Positions 1-8,825 of a stretch of DNA of 64,000 bases are shown here, piece by piece; the first letter of the stretch is position 1; every line of letters starts with the position of its first letter. The position numbers and the translations under genes were made by a program. The notes below the pieces were generated by a model that ran no database searches, was not told the origin of the DNA, and worked only from the letters and a program-made list of their open reading frames with translations. Where the stretch lies: NCBI GenBank assembly GCA_009886115.1, contig VFJJ01000051.1, forward strand, positions 1 to 64,000, given 5' to 3'. Origin of the DNA: Actinomycetota bacterium (GTDB lineage: Bacteria > Actinomycetota > Acidimicrobiia > IMCC26256 > VFJJ01).

Positions 1-41
1 GAGCGGCGCGGGGTGGCGGGGTGTCGGGGCTTCCGTGCCGG

Positions 42-1136
42 TCAGCGGGCGGCGCTGAGGCGGAGGTCGGGATGGGAACGGGGGGTCTCGGGGTGCGACG
101 TCGACGTGCTGGGCCGATCGTCGAGGGCCCAACCGGTGAGCAGCGCCCCGAGGAGCCGCTCGGGATCGTCGTCGGTCGCGAACCAGGTGATGCGGGGATC
201 ACGCCTGAACCACATGCGCTGGCGTCGGGCCAGAGCGCGGGTACGAGCGACGATCTCCGGGAGCACGTCGACGGGCGCCCGGCCTGACAGGAGCTCTTTG
301 TAGCCGATGGCCTGCGCTGCGGTGCGCGACATTTCCGGGTGGCGCCGAGCCAACAGCGCGACCTCATCGGCCAGGCCGGCCGCCAGCATGCCCCGCGCCC
401 GGCGTTCGATCCGAGCCGCCAGGACCGGCCGGGGCAGCCAGACGCCGGCGAGACGAACCGGGAACACGGGCTCGCCGTACGACGACATCCCCGGTCCGAA
501 CGACGAGAACGGTCGACCGGTCCCGTTGACCACCTCGAGGGCCCGCACCACGCGTCGGTGGTTCGTCGGCTCGATGCGGCGTGCCGCCTCGGGATCGAGC
601 ACGTCGAGCTCGGCGTGGAGGCGGGCCAAGCCTCCGGGGCTCGATGCTGCGACCTCCAGCCTGGCCCGGATCCCCGGGAAGTCGCCGGGCAGCGTCAATC
701 CGTCGACGACGGCCTGCACGTAGAGCCCGGTGCCGCCCACGAGACAGGCACGGTGGCCACGCCCCTCGATCTCGGCCACCACCTCGGACACTGCCGACTG
801 GGTTCGGGCGACCGACCACTCCTCGTTCGGCTCGACGACATCGAGGAGGTGATGGCGTACCCGCCGCTGCTCGGCCAGGGTCGCCTTGGCCGTCCCGAGG
901 TCCATCCCCCGGTACACCTGCATCGAGTCGAGCGTCACGATCTCGACGTCACCGAGAACCTCGGCGACGGCCAGGGCCAGGCTCGACTTCCCCGAGGCCG
1001 TGGGCCCGACCAGCGCCAGATGGGTTCGCCCGCCGGGTCTGCTCGTTCTCTCGTTGCGACGCTCCGACAGGGGGACCTCGACGCGAGGGCCGGCCACGCC
1101 CGGACGGGAGCGGGCGCTCGGGGCCTCAGCCGGCAT
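42..1136 (-). CDS. miaA: tRNA dimethylallyltransferase MiaA
   Basis: Transfers a dimethylallyl group to N6 of A37 in tRNAs reading codons that begin with U; MiaB then thiomethylates the product. The P-loop GPTASGKS is at residues 44-51, followed by DSMQVYRGMD (substrate Asp) and GGTGLYVQAV, all in family order. The protein is 364 residues, longer than the usual ~300-310, because about 38 residues precede the P-loop strand. The ATG at 1136 lies 11 bases inside the end of miaB, so translation is probably coupled; a downstream GTG could be the real start. The C-terminal tail is Ser/Thr/Pro rich. Function is secure, the start is moderately so. Confidence 0.95.
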   Translation of the reverse strand: MPAEAPSARSRPGVAGPRVEVPLSERRNERTSRPGGRTHLALVGPTASGKSSLALAVAEVLGDVEIVTLDSMQVYRGMDLGTAKATLAEQRRVRHHLLDVVEPNEEWSVARTQSAVSEVVAEIEGRGHRACLVGGTGLYVQAVVDGLTLPGDFPGIRARLEVAASSPGGLARLHAELDVLDPEAARRIEPTNHRRVVRALEVVNGTGRPFSSFGPGMSSYGEPVFPVRLAGVWLPRPVLAARIERRARGMLAAGLADEVALLARRHPEMSRTAAQAIGYKELLSGRAPVDVLPEIVARTRALARRQRMWFRRDPRITWFATDDDPERLLGALLTGWALDDRPSTSTSHPETPRSHPDLRLSAAR

Positions 1137-2598
1137 CGAGGCTCAGGGCGATCGCCGCGGCGACGCCGGGCGCGGCCTCGCCATCCCGGACTGCATGGCC
1201 GCCGGCGCTGGACTCGGCGCGGTCGAGGTGGGCCGAGACCGGGATGCGGATGCGGGCCCGACGCGGGACGCTCGTCACCTTGACCAGACGCCCGGCGAGA
1301 TGATGGGGCGCCGCCGCGGTGATCTCGACCTCGGCGTAGGAACCGGCTCGCAGGTCGGCCGCGAAGTGGACGAGCTTGTTCTGCCTGGTGCGGGCCGAGA
1401 GCATCGCGGCGTCCTTCTTCGACGGACCCTCGACCAGGACCTCCTCGACCCGCCCGATCCGCGCTCGGGCCCGCTCGAGGGCACTCGCTTCGACGACCTC
1501 GACGAGACGCCGCATCCGCTGACGCGCCACCGCATCGGGGACGAACTCGTCGGCCATCAACGCCGCCTCGGTGCCGGGCCGGGGCGAGAACACGAACGTG
1601 TAGGTGCTGTCGTAGTTCGCCTCGCGGGCCACCTCGAGCGTGCGCTCGAAGTCGTCGTCGGTCTCGCCGGGGAACCCCACGATGATGTCGGTGGTCACGG
1701 CCAGGTCGTCGACCGCGGCACGGGCCATGGCCAGGCGCTCGAGGTACCGCTCGGCCGTGTAGCCCCGATGCATCCGCGCCAGGATCCGATCGCTCCCCGA
1801 CTGCAACGGCAGATGCAGATGCTCGCACACCGACCGGCACTCGGCCATGGCGCTGGCCGTCTCCGGACGCAGGTCCTTCGGATGCGGCGACGTGTACCTG
1901 ACCCGCCGGATGCCGGGAATCGCGTCGACCGCACGCAACAGATCGGCGAAGAGGGGTCGCCACTGTCCGGCCCCGAGATCGCGCCCGTACGAGTTGACGT
2001 TCTGGCCGAGGAGGGTGATCTCGGTGACGCCGTCGGCCGCGAGGCCCTCGACCTCGTGCACGATGTCGCCCAGGCGTCGACTGATCTCCTTGCCGCGCAC
2101 CGCGGGAACGATGCAGAAGGCGCACGAGTTGTCGCAGCCGATCTGGATCGTCACCCACGCTGCGTGCTCGACGTCGCGCCGGGCCGGCAGTGCCGACGGG
2201 AACGTCTCGGACTCCTCGAGGATCTCCACGACCGGGCCCGAGCGTCGAGCCTGGTCGAGCAGCACTGCCGCGCGGTCGAGGTTGTGGGTTCCGAACACGA
2301 CGTCGACGTGGGGCGCTCGCATCTGGATCGCCTCGCGGTCCTTCTGGGCGAGACACCCCGCGACGGCGATCTGAACATCGGGGCGGACGGCCTTCAACGA
2401 CGCCAGGTGGCCGAGATGGCCGTACAGCTTGTTGTCGGCGTTCTCCCGGATGCAGCAGGTGTTGAGGACCACCACGTCGGCCGCTTCGACGTCGGTGGTG
2501 GCCTCCATGCCGTCGGCCGCGAGCAGGCCCGCGATGCGCTCGGAATCGTGTTCGTTCATCTGGCACCCGAAGGTGCGGATGTGGAAGCGGCGGGTCAC
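1126..2598 (-). CDS. miaB: tRNA-2-methylthio-N6-dimethylallyladenosine synthase MiaB
   Basis: Radical-SAM methylthiotransferase that converts i6A37 to ms2i6A37 in tRNA. The UPF0004 domain has cluster cysteines at C11, C48 and C82, the radical-SAM motif is C155-x3-C159-x2-C162, and a TRAM RNA-binding domain follows near residues 370-440. The 490-residue length is normal apart from a ~40-residue Ala-rich tail. The start is GTG at 2598. A TACACT -10 hexamer sits six bases upstream, so the message looks leaderless and the gene has its own promoter rather than depending on recA. It is followed directly by miaA. The two tRNA-A37 enzymes form one unit. Confidence 0.96.
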   Translation of the reverse strand: MTRRFHIRTFGCQMNEHDSERIAGLLAADGMEATTDVEAADVVVLNTCCIRENADNKLYGHLGHLASLKAVRPDVQIAVAGCLAQKDREAIQMRAPHVDVVFGTHNLDRAAVLLDQARRSGPVVEILEESETFPSALPARRDVEHAAWVTIQIGCDNSCAFCIVPAVRGKEISRRLGDIVHEVEGLAADGVTEITLLGQNVNSYGRDLGAGQWRPLFADLLRAVDAIPGIRRVRYTSPHPKDLRPETASAMAECRSVCEHLHLPLQSGSDRILARMHRGYTAERYLERLAMARAAVDDLAVTTDIIVGFPGETDDDFERTLEVAREANYDSTYTFVFSPRPGTEAALMADEFVPDAVARQRMRRLVEVVEASALERARARIGRVEEVLVEGPSKKDAAMLSARTRQNKLVHFAADLRAGSYAEVEITAAAPHHLAGRLVKVTSVPRRARIRIPVSAHLDRAESSAGGHAVRDGEAAPGVAAAIALSLDAG

Positions 2599-2604
2599 GG
2601 GGGA

Positions 2605-2610
2605 AGTGTA
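2605..2610 (-). promoter_or_regulatory. -10 element TACACT of leaderless miaB
   Basis: The minus strand reads TACACT, then six bases (TCCCCC), then the GTG of miaB. There is no space for a Shine-Dalgarno site. This matches the TANNNT -10 of actinobacterial leaderless transcripts. I see no TTGACA-like -35. Confidence 0.6.
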
Positions 2611-2635
2611 CGGGCCCGTTGGCGCCGGACGACCC

Positions 2636-3682
<1,047 letters not shown>

Positions 3683-3733
3683 CGGATCCTCCTAGAGCGG
3701 TTGCACATCGTCGACAGGTCGTGGTCAGAACCC

Positions 3734-3747
3734 CGAACAGACATTCG
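3734..3747. promoter_or_regulatory. LexA (SOS) box upstream of recA
   Basis: The minus strand reads CGAATGTCTGTTCG, which differs from the CGAAC-N4-GTTCG actinobacterial/Firmicute LexA palindrome at one base. It lies 52 bases before the recA start and just downstream of the predicted -10 at 3765-3770, where LexA would block transcription. Confidence 0.65.
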
Positions 3748-3764
3748 AGAGGCTCATGCGGAGG

Positions 3765-3770
3765 AGGATA
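3765..3770 (-). promoter_or_regulatory. candidate recA -10 element TATCCT
   Basis: The minus strand reads TATCCT about 83 bases before the recA start. It fits the TANNNT pattern seen elsewhere in the window. The start point would fall near 3758, immediately before the LexA-like box. The -35 region is not recognisable. Confidence 0.4.
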
Positions 3771-3885
3771 CGCACGGGGTGTGACACAAACCCCGGACCC
3801 CGATGTCGAGTGCAGCTTCGGCATCGAGAACACGGCGAGCAGGTCGAACCACCGGCGTGGAGTTCCACCGATGGGATTCAACCTA

Positions 3886-4512
3886 TCAGCGAACGTTCGT
3901 TCGATCAAGCATTCTCGCCCGAAACGCCGCTCGGGCCGAGTTGGGCGCCAGAGGCGCCACGGCCAGCGGCACGTACCGGTTCCCGATCCCGTCGGGCACG
4001 CTCTCGAACAACACCAGCTCGGTCACGGCGAATCGGGGCCCGACCGTCTTGCCGGCCAGGTCGTTGAGCAGCAGCCGGACGTCGGCTTCGTCCGTCAGCT
4101 GGCACACGGTGAGATGCGAGAGGTGGGGCCGCCGATCGGTGGCGAAGCCCATCCGTTCGAGGGGGCCGCTCAGGCCCCGTGCCGCCGTCTCGATCCGATG
4201 ACCGCCCTGGGCCACCCCGAGCCACACCGTCGAGGCTCGCATCGGTGACGGAAACGCCCCGAAGCCCCCGAACTGCATCGAGAACTGCGAGATGCGGGCG
4301 GTGGCCGCCGCCATGGCGAGCGCCACCGATCGGGCCTCGTCGGTCATTCCGAGGAAGCGCAGGGTCACGTGCCACTGCTCGCGCCGCGACCACCGGAGGA
4401 TGTCGCGCTGGGTCCGGCGCGGTCCGAGATGCTGCTCGATCGCGAGGATGACCGGATCAGGCGGTCGAATGCCGATGAACAGGCGACGAGAGCGGCCATA
4501 GAGGTCGGGCAT
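3886..4512 (-). CDS. thpR: RNA 2',3'-cyclic phosphodiesterase (2'-5' RNA ligase family)
   Basis: 2H phosphoesterase that hydrolyses 2',3'-cyclic phosphate RNA ends. The two signature motifs are HVTL at H48 and HLTV at H133, with spacing normal for the ThpR/LigT group. I chose the ATG at 4512 (208 residues) because it has GAGGAG at 4520-4525 and clears the cinA stop by 17 bases. A longer in-frame reading back to 4788 would run through cinA and is Arg/Pro junk. The gene sits in the rimO-pgsA-cinA-thpR run ahead of recA. Its physiological substrate is unknown. Confidence 0.88.
   Translation of the reverse strand: MPDLYGRSRRLFIGIRPPDPVILAIEQHLGPRRTQRDILRWSRREQWHVTLRFLGMTDEARSVALAMAAATARISQFSMQFGGFGAFPSPMRASTVWLGVAQGGHRIETAARGLSGPLERMGFATDRRPHLSHLTVCQLTDEADVRLLLNDLAGKTVGPRFAVTELVLFESVPDGIGNRYVPLAVAPLAPNSARAAFRARMLDRTNVR
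3890..3903. promoter_or_regulatory. second LexA-like box, consensus half-sites
   Basis: The sequence CGAACGTTCGTTCG has both half-sites of CGAAC-N4-GTTCG intact. It overlaps the last codons of thpR (stop at 3886) and lies about 208 bases upstream of the recA start. It could serve a distal recA promoter. Being inside a coding end, it could also be chance. Confidence 0.4.
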
Positions 4513-4529
4513 GACTGTGCTCCTCGCGC

Positions 4530-5855
4530 CTAGCTGTGGCCGAGCGCCAGCAGGCGCATGCGCAAGAGGTTGAGGACCGAGATGCTCGAGAACTGGCGGA
4601 TCCGGTCTCGATCGCCCGGCAGCCGGGTCGAGACGGCTTCGAGCGGCACGCCCGGGATCGCCAGGCCCATCCAGACCGTACCCACCGGATGACCGTCGAG
4701 CGGGTCGGGGCCGGCGACACCGGTCGTCGAGATCCCGACATCGGCGCCGAGCACCCGACGGACGTTGTCGGCCATCTCGCGAGCGCACTGGGCCGAGACC
4801 ACCTCGGGCGCCTGCACCCCGAGCACCGAGCGCTTGACGTCGGTGGCGTACGAGACCACGCCGCCCCGGAACACCTCGGACGCCCCCGGCACCGAGCAGA
4901 TGCGCGACGCCACCAGCCCGCCCGTGACCGACTCGGCCACGGCGAGGGTCCAGCCCCGCTTCCGACAGAGGTCGAGGACGGTGTGCTCCATCGTCTCGTC
5001 GTCGACGGCGAACACGAGATCGCCGACCAGCGCACGCAGGGTGGCTTCCTCGGGCTCGATGAGCGCATCGGCCTCCTCGGCCGAGGGGGCCTTGGCGGTC
5101 ATGCGGATGCAGATGCCCTCGATCCCCCGAGCCAGGAAGGCGATGGTCGGGTTGCTCTGGGCCTGCACCCGAGCGTCGATCATCTCGGCCAGACCCGATT
5201 CCGAAGCACCCCAGGTCTTGAGCGTGCGCGACACGATGACCGCGCGCTCACCCATGCGGTCGAGGAGATCGGGGAGCACCTGTTCAGTGATCATGCGGGT
5301 CATCTCGTAGGGAACGCCGGGCACGGCGTACACGACCTTTTGACGCTGCTCGAAAGTATCGGGCGGGCCGATCGGGCACTTGAGGCCTGGGGCGGTCCCG
5401 ATGGGGTTCCAGAGGACCGCTGCGCCCTCGGGCACATCGGCCTGGCGCAGGTTGTTGGCCGGGAAGTCGCGTCCTCGGGCGGCGAACATCCCTGCGATGT
5501 GCTCGACGATGCGTTCGTCGCGCACGAGTGGGGCCGGCGTCGACGAGGAGACGGCGTGGTCGAGGCGACCGAGATGATCGAGGCCGTCGCGGGCTCGACC
5601 CATCACCGTGGCGATGCACTCCCGGGTCACGTCATCGGGCGTGGGGCCGAGGCCGCCGCAGACGATCACGGCGTCGGCGCCGGCGAGCAGACGTTCGAGC
5701 GCCGCCACGATCCGGTCCTCGTTGTCGCCGATCTTCACGTGCTCGACGGTGTCGATCCCGTGCTCGGCCAGACGTTCACCGATCCAGGCGCTGTTCGTGT
5801 CGACGATCTGGCCGAGCAACAGCTCGGTCCCGATGGCCAGGACCTCGCATCTCAT
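4530..5855 (-). CDS. cinA: CinA family protein (nicotinamide-nucleotide amidase)
   Basis: Two-domain CinA. The N-terminal MoaB/MogA-like (MoCF) domain has GGLGPTPDD near residue 68. The C-terminal PncC-type domain (about 290-440) deamidates NMN for NAD salvage. The C-terminal motif reads AESVTGG where most members have AESCTGG; the Ser is kept, and the Tyr/Lys of the SYATDVK stretch are present. The 441-residue length is normal. AAGGAG precedes the ATG at 5855 by nine bases. In Actinobacteria the gene lies between pgsA and recA, as here; the clgR-type regulator often found in between is missing. Confidence 0.93.
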   Translation of the reverse strand: MRCEVLAIGTELLLGQIVDTNSAWIGERLAEHGIDTVEHVKIGDNEDRIVAALERLLAGADAVIVCGGLGPTPDDVTRECIATVMGRARDGLDHLGRLDHAVSSSTPAPLVRDERIVEHIAGMFAARGRDFPANNLRQADVPEGAAVLWNPIGTAPGLKCPIGPPDTFEQRQKVVYAVPGVPYEMTRMITEQVLPDLLDRMGERAVIVSRTLKTWGASESGLAEMIDARVQAQSNPTIAFLARGIEGICIRMTAKAPSAEEADALIEPEEATLRALVGDLVFAVDDETMEHTVLDLCRKRGWTLAVAESVTGGLVASRICSVPGASEVFRGGVVSYATDVKRSVLGVQAPEVVSAQCAREMADNVRRVLGADVGISTTGVAGPDPLDGHPVGTVWMGLAIPGVPLEAVSTRLPGDRDRIRQFSSISVLNLLRMRLLALGHS

Positions 5856-5918
5856 CGATCTGCGCTCCTTCGCCCGAACGGGCTCCTGGGTCGGCTCGTC
5901 GCGAAGACGTGCCGACGG

Positions 5919-6584
5919 TCATGACGGGTCGAGGTTCGCCACCGGCTCTCCGGGGCGGGGCCGGGTGGCTCTGAACACGATCTGTGCGCCCGACCACACG
6001 GTGAACCCGCAGGCCACCCAGAGCCCGAGGTCGAGCAGCCAGCGCTCGTCGACCAGGACGGGGGTGATGGCCAACAAGACCGCGCCCATCTGCACGTTGG
6101 TCTTGACCTTGCCGAGCATCGTGGCTGGCAGCGAGACGCCGCGCCGGCCGAGCACCGACCGGTAGACCTGGATGCCCACCTCGCGGCCGGTGACCACCAG
6201 TACCGGGAGCCAGGCGAACAGGTCGTCGGCCGCGAGGGTGATGAAGGCGCCCACGGTGAAGAACTTGTCGGCAAGAGGATCGAGGAACGCCCCCGAGCGC
6301 GTTGCACCGTCGCGGCGGGCCAACCAGCCGTCGAACCCGTCGGATGCGCTCAGCACGAACCAAGCCCCGACCGCGAGCCACGAGGCACCGTCGGTGGCGA
6401 CCAGCCACAACCACGGGACCGTCAGGACGATCCGAGCGGCGGTCACCGCGTTGGCCGGGGTCATGATCGCCCTGTCGTTGAAGCGCCTGATTGCGGGGAC
6501 GCTCACCGCATGCGCCGGGACCGGGACCGGAGCCGGAGCCGGCACGGAGGCCGGTCCCGGCGGCGGCCCGAGCGGTTCGCTCAC
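5919..6584 (-). CDS. pgsA: CDP-diacylglycerol--glycerol-3-phosphate phosphatidyltransferase-like membrane enzyme
   Basis: Makes phosphatidylglycerol phosphate (or a related phospholipid) from CDP-diacylglycerol. The CDP-alcohol phosphotransferase motif is at about residues 82-106: D82, D85-G86, A89-R90, G98, D102, D106. The spacing between AR and G is seven residues, one less than the usual eight. Several hydrophobic helices follow. I start at the GTG at 6584, which overlaps the rimO stop as GTGA; this gives a 40-residue Pro/Ala-rich N-terminal tail. An ATG at 6464 would remove that tail and is the main alternative. Substrate specificity within the family is inferred from the neighbourhood. 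Confidence 0.88.
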   Translation of the reverse strand: MSEPLGPPPGPASVPAPAPVPVPAHAVSVPAIRRFNDRAIMTPANAVTAARIVLTVPWLWLVATDGASWLAVGAWFVLSASDGFDGWLARRDGATRSGAFLDPLADKFFTVGAFITLAADDLFAWLPVLVVTGREVGIQVYRSVLGRRGVSLPATMLGKVKTNVQMGAVLLAITPVLVDERWLLDLGLWVACGFTVWSGAQIVFRATRPRPGEPVANLDPS

Positions 6585-8035
6585 AGGGCCGCTCCGACCG
6601 CCGAGATCGGGCCGGTCGTGGCCGGAGCAGTCGCCGGCGTCACCGCTGCGAGGGCGACAGCCTCGAGATCGGCGCCCATCGCGCCGGTGACCAGGGCCCG
6701 GACGATGGATCCGGGACGACCAGCGAGACACCCGCTGACGGTGACGACACCATCGATCTCGGGCGCTTCGCGATGGGTTCGGCCCACCGCAACTCCAGCA
6801 GCCGCAGCGGAGGCGGCACCAGTGGGGGCGGCGCCAGCGCCATCGGCTTCGGCATCCCGCTCGAACCGGTCGATGAGCACCTCGACGGTAGTGCCGATCA
6901 GGGCGTCGCGACGTGACGCGGTGATGGGATCCTGGAGCGCCGCGCACTCGCGCAGCCGTTCGGCCACCAGCTCGGGATCGGGGGCACCGTCCATCGACGC
7001 CGCGGCCGTTCCGTCCTCGCGTGAGAACGCGAAGAACCCCGCCCAGTCGAGCTCGACATCGGCGAGAAAGCCCAAGAGTGCGTCGTGGTCGTCCTCGGTC
7101 TCGCCCGGGAAGCCGACGATGAACGACGAGCGGAACGCCGCCTCGGGTCGCCGGTCACGGATGCCGTCGATCATCGAGCGGAAGCGGTCGCCGTCACCCC
7201 AGCGGGCCATGCGGCGCAACAGCGGCCGGGATGCGTGCTGGAGCGAGAGGTCGAAGTACGGGACGACCGTCGGCAACTCGACCATCGTCGACACCAGCGG
7301 GTCGCGTACCTCCGACGGGTAGAGGTACAGCAGGCGGACGCGCTGGAGCCCGTCGACCGCCAGCTCGTCGAGGCGCCTGAGGAGCGGGGCCAGCGACCCG
7401 GGCTCACCCACGTCGCGGCCGTACCACGCCAGATCCTGGGCGACGAGGACGAGCTCGGCGACACCGCCGTGGACGAGGGAGCGGGCCTCGGCCAGGATCG
7501 ACTCGGGGGTGCGCGACCGCTGGGCGCCGCGGAACGACGGGATGGCGCAGAAGGCGCAGGCCCGGTCGCAGCCCTCGGCCACCTTCAGGTACGCCCACGG
7601 TGCGCTCGGCGCCGCCCGCGGCAGTTCGAGCAGGTCACGGACACCCTTGGGCTTGCGCTTGAGGGCGATGGCGGTGGGCACGAGGAATCCGGCGACCGCG
7701 GCGATCGAGCCCTCACCCGCGAACCCCACCACGGCGTGCACCTCGGGGAGGGCCTCGGCCAGCTCGGCCCCGTACCGCTCGGCCATGCAGCCCGTCACCA
7801 CCACGCGTGCACCTTCGGGGGCGGCGTCGGTCAGGGCCAGCGTGACCTCGATCGACTCGACCCGGGCGGCCTCGACGAAGGCGCACGTGTTCACCACGAC
7901 CAGGTCGGCGTGGGCGGCGTCGACCGCGGGCACCAGCCCGTCGGCGATGAGCGAGGCCCTCACCTTGTCGGAGTCGACCGCGTTCTTGGGGCAGCCGAGG
8001 GTCTCGACATGAAATCGGCGAACCGGACTCGACAT
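6581..8035 (-). CDS. rimO: ribosomal protein S12 methylthiotransferase RimO
   Basis: Radical-SAM enzyme that adds a methylthio group to Asp of ribosomal protein S12. It is a MiaB paralogue: N-terminal cluster cysteines C15, C51 and C83, radical-SAM C156-x3-C160-x2-C163, and a C-terminal TRAM domain. The TRAM region carries a low-complexity Ala insertion near residues 400-420 that is not typical. The ATG at 8035 is preceded six bases upstream by the -10 TAGGCT, so it appears leaderless and heads the rimO-pgsA-cinA-thpR unit. A second leaderless promoter fires the other way for the gene at 8097. Confidence 0.95.
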   Translation of the reverse strand: MSSPVRRFHVETLGCPKNAVDSDKVRASLIADGLVPAVDAAHADLVVVNTCAFVEAARVESIEVTLALTDAAPEGARVVVTGCMAERYGAELAEALPEVHAVVGFAGEGSIAAVAGFLVPTAIALKRKPKGVRDLLELPRAAPSAPWAYLKVAEGCDRACAFCAIPSFRGAQRSRTPESILAEARSLVHGGVAELVLVAQDLAWYGRDVGEPGSLAPLLRRLDELAVDGLQRVRLLYLYPSEVRDPLVSTMVELPTVVPYFDLSLQHASRPLLRRMARWGDGDRFRSMIDGIRDRRPEAAFRSSFIVGFPGETEDDHDALLGFLADVELDWAGFFAFSREDGTAAASMDGAPDPELVAERLRECAALQDPITASRRDALIGTTVEVLIDRFERDAEADGAGAAPTGAASAAAAGVAVGRTHREAPEIDGVVTVSGCLAGRPGSIVRALVTGAMGADLEAVALAAVTPATAPATTGPISAVGAAL

Positions 8036-8041
8036 CTCCCA

Positions 8042-8047
8042 AGCCTA
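8042..8047 (-). promoter_or_regulatory. -10 element TAGGCT of leaderless rimO
   Basis: The minus strand reads TAGGCT, six bases, then the rimO ATG. No consensus -35 is visible. It is divergent from the promoter at 8084-8089. Confidence 0.6.
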
Positions 8048-8083
8048 CCGGCCCCACCCCGGCTCGACCGGGGTGCCGACAGG

Positions 8084-8089
8084 TAGTGT
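8084..8089 (+). promoter_or_regulatory. -10 element TAGTGT of leaderless acidic-protein gene
   Basis: The plus strand reads TAGTGT, seven bases, then the ATG at 8097. There is no ribosome-binding site between them. Confidence 0.55.
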
Positions 8090-8096
8090 GCGCCCC

Positions 8097-8516
8097 ATGC
8101 CGCTCTTTCGCCCGCTCCGGCCATCGGACGACGCCGACGACGAAGCATCTGAGGAGGAGGACGACGACTACCAGTACGACCCCGAGGGCGTCCCTCCCAT
8201 GGTGGAGATCGGGCGGTTCCCCAAGTTGGCGACGATCATCCTGCGACGTCGTTTGGAGACCGTCGGCATCACGGTGATGGTCGAGTGGACCGATCCCGGC
8301 GCCGACGCCGTGGGGACGCTCCTCGTTCCCGAGCCCTCAGCGGAGTTCGCCGAGGCCGTCGTCAACGAGCTCGACATCGCCGACGAGGTTCCCGACACGT
8401 CGCCGTCGGCGTACCTGGGCCGGATCGAGGAGCACCTCAGCGCGATCGGCGGGCTCCTCGAGGAGCTCCGGGCCCGGGTCGAGCTCATCGAAGCCGGCGA
8501 GGGCGACGACTCCTAG
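8097..8516 (+). CDS. hypothetical protein with acidic N-terminus
   Basis: A 139-residue protein that I do not recognise. Residues ~9-25 are a run of Asp/Glu, followed by a compact region around IGRFPKLATIILRRRLE and a C-terminal amphipathic helix (about 108-135) that could form a short coiled coil. There is no signal peptide or membrane segment. I start at the ATG at 8097 because TAGTGT lies seven bases upstream, as for a leaderless message; an in-frame GTG at 8073 lies upstream of that -10. It is divergent from rimO and convergent with the PilZ-like gene. Codon use is like its neighbours. Confidence 0.7.
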   Translation: MPLFRPLRPSDDADDEASEEEDDDYQYDPEGVPPMVEIGRFPKLATIILRRRLETVGITVMVEWTDPGADAVGTLLVPEPSAEFAEAVVNELDIADEVPDTSPSAYLGRIEEHLSAIGGLLEELRARVELIEAGEGDDS

Positions 8517-8564
8517 CGTCCTCAGCTCTGCTTGGATCGAGCGGCCTCGGACGAGAAGGCGCCG

Positions 8565-8825
8565 TCATCTCGTCCAGCGATGGCGCCGAGCGTGCCGGGC
8601 CACCAGGTCTGCGAGCCGGGCGGCTACGGTCGGATCGACGCGCACGAATCGACAGTGGATCCGATACGTGCCATCGCCGCCCAGGCGCGGAGACTCGGTG
8701 CGCACGACCACCGCGTCGGTCGAGGCGGGACCATCGGCGAGCGTGAGAGGTATCGGCCCCCGAAGCTCGAACTTGACCCAGCGCCAGCTGCACCGGGAAC
8801 GGCACGGGTCGACCCGTCCCGGCAC
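8565..8825 (-). CDS. PilZ-like small protein downstream of ftsK
   Basis: An 86-residue ORF whose GTG directly follows the ftsK stop (TAG then GTG), implying translational coupling. Its sequence resembles the second half of a PilZ domain: alternating strands near residues 14-40, then a stretch ending YRIHCRFVRVDP and a terminal helix that reads like the strand and helix at the end of PilZ. The N-terminal RxxxR and DxSxxG motifs that bind c-di-GMP are missing, so it either lost ligand binding or is a remnant. Overlapping frames here look like random GC-rich translations. The fold assignment is my inference. Confidence 0.5.
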   Translation of the reverse strand: MPGRVDPCRSRCSWRWVKFELRGPIPLTLADGPASTDAVVVRTESPRLGGDGTYRIHCRFVRVDPTVAARLADLVARHARRHRWTR

